Position numbers and translations under genes: made by a program. The notes under the pieces are model-generated. The model saw nothing but the letters and a program-made list of their open reading frames with translations, ran no database searches and was not told the DNA's origin. Source: Herbidospora daliensis (lineage in GTDB: Bacteria > Actinomycetota > Actinomycetes > Streptosporangiales > Streptosporangiaceae). Taken from it: a DNA stretch of 64,000 bases. Location of the stretch: NCBI RefSeq assembly GCF_001570585.1, contig NZ_BBXF01000005.1:558001-622000 (forward strand), written 5' to 3'. Within the stretch, counting starts at the first letter, position 1. Each line of letters opens with the position of its first letter. Positions 18,113 through 25,281 of the stretch are shown piece after piece.

Positions 18113-18877
18113 ATGAACACGGCACGGCGCACCCGCTCTCCGCTCATCTGGCTCCCCGTCGGGCTGGTCGGCGTCGGCGCGGCGTCGGCGCTCGCCTCCG
18201 GCGGCGCGGCGCTCGCCGTCGTGGCCGCGGTCGCGGCGACGGCCGTCTACTGGACGGTGATGCGCTTCGTCGCCCGCCGTCCCCTGCCGGAACTGGCCCG
18301 GCGGGGAGCCGGCCGCGAGGCGCTGGCGGGCGGCGCGGTCGGCCTGGGGTTCGTGCTCGTCTCGGTGCTGGTGATCACGGTGTTCGGCGGCTACTCGTTC
18401 ACCTGGTCGCAAGGGCTGTCGGCGGTGCTGCCGGTGGTCGCGGTCGCGATCGGCGCGGCCGTCACCGAGGAGCTGCTGTTCCGCGGGCTGGCGCTGCAGG
18501 CGCTGGAACAGTGGTTCGGCGGGAGGGTGGCGCTGGCGGTCACCGCGGTGCTGTTCGGCCTGCTGCACCTGTTCAACCCCGGGGCCACGTTGTGGAGTTC
18601 GGTGGCGATCGCCGTCGAGGCCGGGGTTCTGCTGGGGGCCGCGTTCCTGTGGCGGCGCACCATCTGGTTCGTGGTCGGGCTGCACTTCGCCTGGAACGCG
18701 GCCGAGGCGCTGCTGGGCATCCCCGTCTCCGGTCATCCGTCCGAGGGGGTGCTGACCGCGCACGTCTCCGGGCCGGAGTGGCTCACCGGCGGCGGGTTCG
18801 GGCTCGAAGCCTCGGTCGTGCCGGTCGTCGTGAGCCTGGTGATCGCGGCGGCGATGTTGCGCCGCGCGCGCCGTTAG
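18113..18877 (+). CDS. CPBP-family intramembrane metalloprotease
   Basis: The 254-residue protein has about seven hydrophobic segments and the three CPBP (CAAX protease/Abi) motifs: EELLFRGLALQAL with the adjacent catalytic glutamates, LLHLFNPG, and HFAWNAAEALLG with metal-binding His and Asn. Family members cleave within the membrane or act in bacteriocin self-immunity. The ATG at 18113 follows GGAGGT. A histidine kinase/response regulator pair starts 9 bp after its stop, so the three genes probably form one unit. Confidence 0.93.
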   Translation: MNTARRTRSPLIWLPVGLVGVGAASALASGGAALAVVAAVAATAVYWTVMRFVARRPLPELARRGAGREALAGGAVGLGFVLVSVLVITVFGGYSFTWSQGLSAVLPVVAVAIGAAVTEELLFRGLALQALEQWFGGRVALAVTAVLFGLLHLFNPGATLWSSVAIAVEAGVLLGAAFLWRRTIWFVVGLHFAWNAAEALLGIPVSGHPSEGVLTAHVSGPEWLTGGGFGLEASVVPVVVSLVIAAAMLRRARR

Positions 18878-18886
18878 GCTCGTCGG

Positions 18887-19984
18887 GTGTCAGCCAAGAG
18901 GGATGGTCTGCTCGCCGCGCTCCTCACGCTGCTGGCCTTCGTGCCGACCGTGGCGGTCATCGGAGCCGAGATCGGCGACCTGCCCAAACGGCCCTCCGAC
19001 GCGCTGGCCGTGGGGCTCACCCTGGCGCTGACCGTCCCGCTGGCCGTGCGCACCCGGTGGCCCGGGGCCTGCCTGGCCGTCGTCGGCCTCGCGTTCACGC
19101 TGCACCAGACCCTCGCCTACCCGGCGACGTTCGGCACGGTCGGCCTCTACCTGGCCCTCTACGCCGCCGGCGCCCATCAGACCCGGCTGCGCCGCCCGAC
19201 CTGGATCGCGGCGACGGCGGCCTACGCCGTCCTGGCGTTCGTCCTCCACCTGCTGGGCTCGCCGCAGCGGTTCCCCGACTTCCTCGCGTTCTACGTGGTC
19301 TTGGCGGTGATCTGGACGGCCGGAGCGGGCGTGCGCCGATGGCGGGCCGACGAGGCCGAACGGCGGCGGTTGTCGGCCGAGGTGGCCGTGGTCGCCGAAC
19401 GCACCCGCATCGCCCGCGAACTGCACGACGTGGTCACCCACCACGTGACCGCGATGGTGGTCCAGGCCGACGCCGCCCACTACCTGCTGTCGAGCGCCCC
19501 CGGCCGGGCCGGCGAGTCGCTCACGGCCATCAGCGGAACCGGCCGCCGCGCGCTGACCGAGCTGCGCTCGCTGCTCGGCGTCCTGGAGGCCACCGGCGCC
19601 CCGGCCCTGGGCACCGTGGACGAGCTGGTGGAACAGGCCCGGCGGTCCGGCCAGCCCGTCGAGCTGACCGAGCACGGCCGTCCGATCGCCCGGAGCGTCG
19701 ACGTCGAGCTGGCCGTCTACCGGGTCGTCCAGGAGGCGCTCACCAACGCCCGCAAACACGCGACCGGGCAGCCGACCGCCGTGCTGGTCCGCCACGGCGA
19801 CGACCACGTCGAGATCGAGGTGACCACCGAAGGCCCTTTGGCCACCGACGCCGCACCGGGCGGACGCGGCCTGGCCGGACTGCGCGAACGCCTGCGGCTG
19901 CTCGGCGGCGAGCTGACCGCCGGAACCCGCCCCGAGGGCGGCTTCACCGTCCGGGCGCTGATCCCGTCGAGGAGCGAGGCGTGA
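18887..19984 (+). CDS. NarL/DesK-type sensor histidine kinase
   Basis: The 365-residue kinase (GTG start) has about five N-terminal membrane segments (~5-140) with no obvious large sensor domain, then a HisKA_3 dimerisation helix with the phosphoacceptor in RTRIARELHDVVTHHVTAMVVQADAA, and an HATPase domain (VYRVVQEALTNARKHA with the N-box, GGRGLAGLRERLRLLGG with the G-box). It overlaps its response regulator by 4 bp. The few extracytoplasmic residues suggest it senses the membrane itself or an envelope-acting compound. Confidence 0.94.
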   Translation: MSAKRDGLLAALLTLLAFVPTVAVIGAEIGDLPKRPSDALAVGLTLALTVPLAVRTRWPGACLAVVGLAFTLHQTLAYPATFGTVGLYLALYAAGAHQTRLRRPTWIAATAAYAVLAFVLHLLGSPQRFPDFLAFYVVLAVIWTAGAGVRRWRADEAERRRLSAEVAVVAERTRIARELHDVVTHHVTAMVVQADAAHYLLSSAPGRAGESLTAISGTGRRALTELRSLLGVLEATGAPALGTVDELVEQARRSGQPVELTEHGRPIARSVDVELAVYRVVQEALTNARKHATGQPTAVLVRHGDDHVEIEVTTEGPLATDAAPGGRGLAGLRERLRLLGGELTAGTRPEGGFTVRALIPSRSEA

Positions 19985-20637
19985 TCAGGCTGCTGGTGTG
20001 CGAGGACCAGGCGCTGGTCCGCGCCGGATACGTCACCATCTTCGACGCCCAGCCCGACATGGAGGTCGTCGGCGAGGCCGCCGACGGCCGCGCGGCCGTG
20101 GAGGCGGCCCGGCGGCTGAACCCCGACGTGATCGTGATGGACGTCCGCATGCCCGTCGTCGACGGCATCGAGGCCACCCGTCAGCTGGCCGGCCCCGGCA
20201 CCGTGAACCCCGCGAAGATCCTCGTGGTCACCACCTTCAACGTCGACCAGTACGTCTACGAGGCGCTCCGGGCGGGGGCCAGCGGCTTCCTGCTGAAGGA
20301 CGCCCACCCGGCCGAACTCGTCGGCGGCGTGCGCACGATCGCCGCCGGCGACTCCCTCCTGGCCCCCGCCGTCACCCGCGCCCTGATCGGCCACCACGCC
20401 GAACGGGTGCGCCCCGCCGCACCCGGCCGTGACGTGGTGGACGTGCTGACGCGCCGCGAGCTGGAGGTGCTGACGCAGCTGGCCGCCGGGTTGTCCAACG
20501 CCGAGATCGCCGCCGCGTTGTTCATCACGCCTGAGACGGTGAAGACGTATGTGTCGCGGATCCTGACCAAGCTCGACCTGCGTGACCGGGTGCAGGCGGT
20601 CGTGCTGGCGTACCGGATCGGCCTGATCACCCCGTGA
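19981..20637 (+). CDS. NarL/FixJ-family response regulator
   Basis: The 218-residue regulator has a receiver domain (~1-120) with the acidic pair in LLVCEDQALVR, the phosphorylation aspartate in DVIVMDVRMPVVDG, the conserved Thr in VVTTFN and Lys in GFLLKDAHP. A LuxR-type HTH follows (~150-215; LTRRELEVLTQLAAGLSNAEIAAALFITPETVKTYVSRILTKL). The GTG start overlaps the kinase stop. The likely target is its own operon through the palindromes at 17997-18036, by inference. Confidence 0.95.
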   Translation: MIRLLVCEDQALVRAGYVTIFDAQPDMEVVGEAADGRAAVEAARRLNPDVIVMDVRMPVVDGIEATRQLAGPGTVNPAKILVVTTFNVDQYVYEALRAGASGFLLKDAHPAELVGGVRTIAAGDSLLAPAVTRALIGHHAERVRPAAPGRDVVDVLTRRELEVLTQLAAGLSNAEIAAALFITPETVKTYVSRILTKLDLRDRVQAVVLAYRIGLITP

Positions 20638-20643
20638 CCGGGG

Positions 20644-22620
20644 TCACTGGCGGGAGAGCGCGCGGGTGAGGCCCGCCACGATGGTGGTCGCCAGGATCCA
20701 TCCGGCGGCGATCAACGCGGCGGCGAGCCACTGGTGCGGGCCGCGCGGGCCGAAGGCGGTCTCCTGCCCGAAACCGATGATCGGGAGGAGCAGGTCCAGC
20801 GTGTAGAGGAAGGCGTTGAAGGGCGGCGCCTCACCCGGCTTGAACGCCGGCGGCTCGTCGACGGCGAAGACGACCGTGCCGAGAAGCAGCAGCGCGGCGA
20901 GCCAGAACGCGGCGCGGAACGGCCGGTAGCCGTACCCGACGGTCCAATCTTGCAGGTACCCCCACGACCGCGCCCCGAGCCGCTGTCCCGCGCGACGGCG
21001 CCGCTGTTTGGCCAGCAGCACGTCCTGAGCGGCCTCGTCGTGGCCGTGCCGGCGGTAGACCGAGGTCAACTGCTCATACGGCTGCGGCTGGTACTGCTCC
21101 TTCGCGAGCCAGTCGAGGCGCTCCTTGACCGGCAGAGGGGCCTCCAGGCTGTCGTACGTGAAGCCGTTCATCAGCAGGCGCGCGGGCCACCGGCCGGGAA
21201 CGTCGTCGAGCACGCCGACCCGGGTGTGGCGCAGGTCGACGGCGCCCCGCAGCGTGGTCCGCGGCCCGATCTTCAGCGACGCCGCCTCGACGCCACGCAG
21301 GCGCAGCTCACCGTCGACGGTGCTCTCCTCGAAGCACAGGGTGGCGGCGATCCGGGAGTTCCTGATCGAGACCTCCCCTTCGGCCGTGAAGCCCTCGCAG
21401 CAGTCGACGCCTCCGCCTGCGGTCACCTCCCACAACGACAACACCCGGCCGCCGGGGTTGCGAAGGGCCGCGCCGTGAAAGTCCACGTTGCCCTCGACTC
21501 TGGCGCTGCTCAGCACGATCTCCCCGTCGGCGCCGAAGCCGTCGCCGCAACTGAGCCTGCCGGTGACCCCCAGCCGCCGCAGTGACAACGCCGTCTTTCC
21601 CGGGTTCGAGAGCTTGCCCCCATCGACGTTGAGCGAGCCGCGGACCTGGGTGGAGTCGAGGAAGACCTCTCCGGTCGCCACGAAACCCGGCGTGGCCCGC
21701 AGCCCGCTGCCGATCTCCATCAGCGGCGCGTTCAGCGCGCGTCCACCCGGGTTGTCCAGACTCGCGTGCGCGAAGGAGAGGGAACCGGCGATGCGGGCCC
21801 CGCGTAGCAGTACTTCACCCTCGGACGTGAATCCCTGGTTGGCGAGCAGCCCGCCCTCGACGGTGAGCCGTTCCGCATTGAGGGCGACGCCGTCGGGGTT
21901 CGACAACCGGGCCCCGCTGAAGACGCATCGGCGACCCACCCGGGCGTCCTGCACGTTGAGTTCGCCGTAGGAGTGGAAACCGGGACCGCACGACAACCCG
22001 CCGTCGACGGCGATCCCTTCGGCGACGAGGCTGCGCCCGCCCGACCGCCCGACCCGCGCGCCGTCGAGGGTCATGGTCCCGCCGACCCTGGCGCCCGCGA
22101 CACGTAACTCACCGTCGACGACGGCGTCCGCACCTAGGAGGTCACGATCGACGATCAGCCCGTCGGCCTGGACGTCCGCGTGGATCATCGTGCCGCTGAG
22201 ATTCAGCGTCCCGGAGAAGTGGGTTCCACCGAGCTGCACCGGGCCGTCGATCACGCAAGCTTCCAGACGCAGGCCGCCGCCGATCACGGCATCCACGGCC
22301 TGTAGTCCGGGCAGCCGGGACCCGGCGAAGTCGACCAGCCCGGTACGGGCTCCAGTGAGGACCGGCGCTTCGTCGAACTCGCACCCGGTCAAGATCAGCG
22401 GGCTCTGCACCTCGGCGTGCGACAGGTCCAGGCGGCCGGTGATCCGGGCCCCGGACAGGCGCATGCCGGGGGTCTCCCCCGCCAGGCGTTCCCGTGCGCC
22501 GAGCAGCATTGCCGCGATGACGGCGGCCCGGACAGGCGCGCCAGGAAGATCCACGGGAAGCGATGCGGGAAACGCGTCCCAGAGGCTGCGTTCGGGCTCT
22601 GACAGATCCTCGATGACCAC
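20644..22620 (-). CDS. Membrane-anchored beta-helix repeat protein with two C-terminal membrane helices
   Basis: GTG 22620 (preceded by TGGAG) gives 658 residues; an upstream ATG at 22806 would add 62 residues of repeat-like sequence and was rejected. Residues ~40-500 consist of about 20 imperfect repeats of the form GxLxLxGARIxGxLxxxxA alternating with xNPGGxAL turns, predicting a long right-handed beta-helix. Then come a helical stretch (QLTSVYRRHGHDEAAQDVLLAKQRRRR), a first TM (AFWLAALLLLGTVVFAV), a pore-loop-like hydrophobic stretch (FLYTLDLLLPIIGFGQ) and a second TM (WLAAALIAAGWILATTIVAG). Streptomyces relatives are often labelled 'membrane-associated oxidoreductase', for which I see no motif. 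The order TM-loop-TM resembles two-helix channels. Function is unknown. Confidence 0.8.
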   Translation of the reverse strand: MVIEDLSEPERSLWDAFPASLPVDLPGAPVRAAVIAAMLLGARERLAGETPGMRLSGARITGRLDLSHAEVQSPLILTGCEFDEAPVLTGARTGLVDFAGSRLPGLQAVDAVIGGGLRLEACVIDGPVQLGGTHFSGTLNLSGTMIHADVQADGLIVDRDLLGADAVVDGELRVAGARVGGTMTLDGARVGRSGGRSLVAEGIAVDGGLSCGPGFHSYGELNVQDARVGRRCVFSGARLSNPDGVALNAERLTVEGGLLANQGFTSEGEVLLRGARIAGSLSFAHASLDNPGGRALNAPLMEIGSGLRATPGFVATGEVFLDSTQVRGSLNVDGGKLSNPGKTALSLRRLGVTGRLSCGDGFGADGEIVLSSARVEGNVDFHGAALRNPGGRVLSLWEVTAGGGVDCCEGFTAEGEVSIRNSRIAATLCFEESTVDGELRLRGVEAASLKIGPRTTLRGAVDLRHTRVGVLDDVPGRWPARLLMNGFTYDSLEAPLPVKERLDWLAKEQYQPQPYEQLTSVYRRHGHDEAAQDVLLAKQRRRRAGQRLGARSWGYLQDWTVGYGYRPFRAAFWLAALLLLGTVVFAVDEPPAFKPGEAPPFNAFLYTLDLLLPIIGFGQETAFGPRGPHQWLAAALIAAGWILATTIVAGLTRALSRQ

Positions 22621-22835
22621 AGCCGCTCCAGAACGTCGCACGCGTCGGTAAGGCGATGCTCCAAGATCGCCACCAGCTCCGCAACCGTCCCATCCACGCC
22701 TGCCGTTCAGCCGCCGAAACGAGGCGTCCCGACCACCGAGCACGGGCAGTCCGAACAGCCGCCGAAATGAGGCGTCCTGACCGCTGGGCACGGGCGATCC
22801 GGCCACACAGGCCGGCCCTCGCCTCGATCACCGTC
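22621..22835. repeat. Intergenic region with a 48-bp direct repeat (2 copies)
   Basis: Two copies of a 48-bp unit begin at 22708 and 22756 (shared starts CAGCCGCCGAAA and GAGGCGTCC). The unit is 16 codons long and, read on the reverse strand, gives a repeated DASFRRL. It lies between the beta-helix gene start and the 53-bp array. No convincing gene is seen in this stretch. Confidence 0.6.
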
Positions 22836-23235
22836 GCCGGGAATCCCGCGCCACACGCAGCGTCCGCCGAGCTGCCCGCTGATCGCCATCATCGGAGAAC
22901 ACGCCACACGCGGCACCCGCCGAGTCGCCCCCTGATCGCCGTCATCGGAGAACGCGCCACACGCGGCGTCCGCCGGAGTTGCCCCCTAATCGCCGTCATC
23001 GAAGAACGCGCCACACGCCGCGTCCGCCGAGTCGCCCCCTGATCGCCGTCATCGGAGAACGCGCCACACGCCGCGTCCGCCGAGTCGCCCCCTGATCCCC
23101 ATCATCGGAGAACGCGCCACACGCCGCGTCCGCCGAGTCGCCCCCTGATCCCCATCATCGGAGAACGCGCCACACGCCGCGTCCGCCGAGTCGCCCCCTG
23201 ATCGCCGTCATCGGAGAACGCGCCGCACGTGGCAC
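22836..23235. repeat. 53-bp tandem repeat array (about 8 units)
   Basis: The core ATCGGAGAACGCGCCACACG recurs at 22891, 22944, 22998, 23051, 23104, 23157 and 23210 with the first copy at 22891 slightly diverged; spacing is 53 bp, with one step of 54. A degenerate first unit starts near 22836. Units in the middle are nearly identical, differing mainly at ATCGCCGTC versus ATCCCCATC. Each unit can fold ACGCG against CGCGT across an 8-base loop. The period is not a multiple of three and all frames are poor, so it is non-coding. A stray degenerate copy lies at 24672-24730. Confidence 0.9.
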
Positions 23236-23256
23236 CGGCTTCACGCTCTGAGCGGC

Positions 23257-23379
23257 GTGCGGGAGACCGAGACCCACGCCGAGGGCGCCCGCCTGGTCGT
23301 CACTGGCGAGGGCGACCTCCGTATCCAGCTCAGCGACTTCGACTGGGGGCCCGACCTGCCCTCCGAGCACCGCCCTTGA
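23257..23379 (+). pseudogene. Short coding remnant after the repeat array
   Basis: A 40-residue frame (starting VRETETHAEGARLVVTGEG and ending FDWGPDLPSEHRP) has actinomycete-like codon use but no ribosome-binding site and abuts the 53-bp repeats. It looks like the 3' end of a gene whose front was lost when the array formed. I do not recognise the parent family. Confidence 0.35.
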
Positions 23380-23439
23380 CGGGGAAGGCGGTTGGTAAAG
23401 CTGTATCCCCGATGCCGGGGAGTCCTCCACGATGAGGTG

Positions 23440-24480
23440 ATGAGTGATCCACCCGGACACGGTGAAGGTCGGCCTGCGGCGCGGGCGCAGGATCGGTGGC
23501 TCGGCCGGATCCTGCGTGAGGGCGCCGTTCCCGAGCTGCTGGAGGCGCTCGCCGAGCGATTGTCGCCGACCGATCTGCAGACGCTGCTGCTGGAGGTCTC
23601 TCGCCGCCGCGCCGCCGCAGTGACCCCCGCTCGTCTGCTGCACGCTTACGAGCACAACCGTTTCACCCGGCCGTCGGCCGTGGACCCCGCAGAGCTGGCA
23701 TGCCTGGAGGCCCTGGCACACGGGCGGCTGGCGGAGCACGCCTTCACCGCGATTGCGCTGTCGCCGTTGTGCCCGCTGGGCACCGTCTCGGCGGTGGCGA
23801 CCGCAGACCAGAACAAAGTGGTCACGACCGTCCGCACCACCGAGGTCGTCGCGGACACCACCAACGTGCTGGCCCTGGAATGCGCGGTACGCCGCCGGCA
23901 GTTGCTGCGCTCCGACGCGCGCTCACGCCAGCGGGTCCGGCTGGCCGCCGTTCACCGGGTGGTGCGCGCCCAGGACTTCGCCGGCCCAGGCATGGCGGCG
24001 CACTTCGCACTCCTGGGGCTGTGCACCGCCGGACGGAACGAGGGCTCGTTCGCCTTCGAGACCACGGCCCTGGCCGAGCAGATCGGCGCCCATCTCGACG
24101 TCCTGGACGACGCCCGCGCCCTCGGACACCGCATCGGCCCGGTGCGCGTGTCCGTCACCGACCTGACCGCCGGCCACCGGGCCGCGCTGGAGGATGTCCT
24201 GGACCGGCTCACGCACGCACATCCCGGCACCACGTTCGCTTTCGACGACGATCGCATCGGCGGCCGCGGCTACTACCGGGACGCCTGCTTCGAGATCCGC
24301 GCCACCACCTCGACCGGAGACGACCTCAACCTCGGCGACGGAGGATTCGTCACCTGGAGCGCCGAGCTGCTCGGCAACGCCAAGGAACGTCTGCTCATCA
24401 GCGGCCTGGGTCTCGAGCGCCTCTGCGAACGCTTCGGCCCACCCTCCCCCGGCGACCAGACAAGCCTCCGGCCGACATGA
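23440..24480 (+). CDS. Orphan protein resembling the catalytic core of histidyl-tRNA synthetase/HisZ
   Basis: The ATG at 23440 gives 346 residues. The N-terminal ~50 residues are helical (RILREGAVPELLEALAERLSP, LQTLLLEVSRRR). From ~100 the order of elements recalls class II HisRS/HisZ: a motif-2-like stretch HRVVRAQDFAGPGMAAHFALLGLCTAG, a helix ETTALAEQIGAHLDVLDD, a strand GPVRVSVTDLTAGHRAALEDVL, then GGRGYYRDACFEIRATT, GDGGFVTWSAELLG and a motif-3-like LLISGLGLERLCERFG. No anticodon-binding domain is present. This is a pattern-based guess; the general base and ATP-binding arginines cannot be confirmed by eye. It stands alone between repeat arrays. Confidence 0.6.
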   Translation: MSDPPGHGEGRPAARAQDRWLGRILREGAVPELLEALAERLSPTDLQTLLLEVSRRRAAAVTPARLLHAYEHNRFTRPSAVDPAELACLEALAHGRLAEHAFTAIALSPLCPLGTVSAVATADQNKVVTTVRTTEVVADTTNVLALECAVRRRQLLRSDARSRQRVRLAAVHRVVRAQDFAGPGMAAHFALLGLCTAGRNEGSFAFETTALAEQIGAHLDVLDDARALGHRIGPVRVSVTDLTAGHRAALEDVLDRLTHAHPGTTFAFDDDRIGGRGYYRDACFEIRATTSTGDDLNLGDGGFVTWSAELLGNAKERLLISGLGLERLCERFGPPSPGDQTSLRPT

Positions 24481-24785
24481 CCACGCCCCTACGCCAGACC
24501 GGCTCGACGCCGCTCGTCCCCGGGACCGGCGGCACCGCAGCGGCTCGGCACCCGGTCTGACGGAAGCCCGCGCGCCTGCGCCAACAGCGGCGTCGGCGAC
24601 ATCATGGACGATCTCGACGTACACCACGCCCGGCAGCGGCAATCACATTCGTCGGCCAGGCGCCCCGCGCCGATCACCACCGCCGGAGAACGCGCACCGC
24701 ACGCGGCGTCGGCCGAGCCGCCACCGACCGACGCGCGAGACCGACTTCAGCATCCGGATCGACGGCCCCGACCGGGCCGCCGCCC
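24481..24785. other. Intergenic stretch with an isolated 53-bp repeat relic
   Basis: No gene is convincing here. Positions 24672-24730 hold a diverged copy of the 53-bp repeat unit (GATCACCACCGCCGGAGAAC, then CGCACCGCACGCGGCGTC), about 1.4 kb from the main array and on the other side of the HisRS-like gene. Confidence 0.5.
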
Positions 24786-24987
24786 TCCTCGAAGCCGCCG
24801 AACCAGACCAGCCCTACTCAAAGCCGCTGGACCAGGCCAGCCCTGCTCAAAGGCCCCGGACCAGGCCAGCCCTGCTCGAAGCCGCTGGACCAGGCCGACC
24901 CTGCTCAAAGGCCCCGGACCAAGCTAGCCCTGCTCAAAGCCGCTGGACCAAGCCAGCCCTGCTCAAGGCCCCGAACCAAGCCAGCCC
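24786..24987. repeat. 29-bp tandem repeat (7 units) alternating two variants
   Basis: Units begin at 24786, 24815, 24844, 24873, 24902, 24931 and 24960 (last one 28 bp). Each has the form TGCTC, six to ten variable bases, GGACCAGGCCAGCCC. From the second unit on, two versions alternate (AAGCCGCTGG and AAGGCCCCGG), so the array is really built of 58-bp dimers. The period is not a multiple of three and no stable frame results. Confidence 0.88.
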
Positions 24988-25014
24988 TGCAACGCGGTCC
25001 GGACGTCGGGCTCG

Positions 25015-25212
25015 AACGCTCGGGCCGCGCTCCGCCTCGCGCAGGGCGACCTGCCGGGCGCGGACGACGCCCTGCGCGAGGAGCACATGGTGGCTGAGGC
25101 GGCGGGGGAACCGCCAGCTTGTCGCTGGTGGCGGTCCACGCCGCTGCGCTCGCCGAGGCGCGCGACGGCCGTGCTGCTCGGCTGCGGGCGGCCACGATTC
25201 CCGGATCCGCCG
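25015..25212 (+). pseudogene. Frameshifted fragment of a TPR-type regulator or similar helical protein
   Basis: The frame from 25015 reads NARAALRLAQGDLPGADDALREEH, then MVAEAAGEP; a +1 shift near 25112 continues as SLSLVAVHAAALAEARDG, then RAARLRAA. Together they look like two helical repeats of the sort found at the C-terminus of actinomycete LuxR/SARP ATPase regulators. There is no start, no stop in register and no ribosome-binding site. Parent family is inferred only from helix pattern. Confidence 0.4.
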
Positions 25213-25281
25213 GGGCGGGCCGCCCTGGGCGGGGTTCGCTTCGGCGTACAGGCGACGCCGCATATCCGCATCCGGACCAGG

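Noticed and set aside
22621-22806. 62-residue extension of the beta-helix membrane protein from ATG 22806
   Set aside because: It consists of the 48-bp repeat and low-complexity sequence; GTG 22620 has a better ribosome-binding site and matches the expected protein start.
22836-23235. CRISPR array
   Set aside because: Unit spacing is regular (53 bp), but there are no unique spacers between conserved repeats and no cas genes; whole units are repeated.
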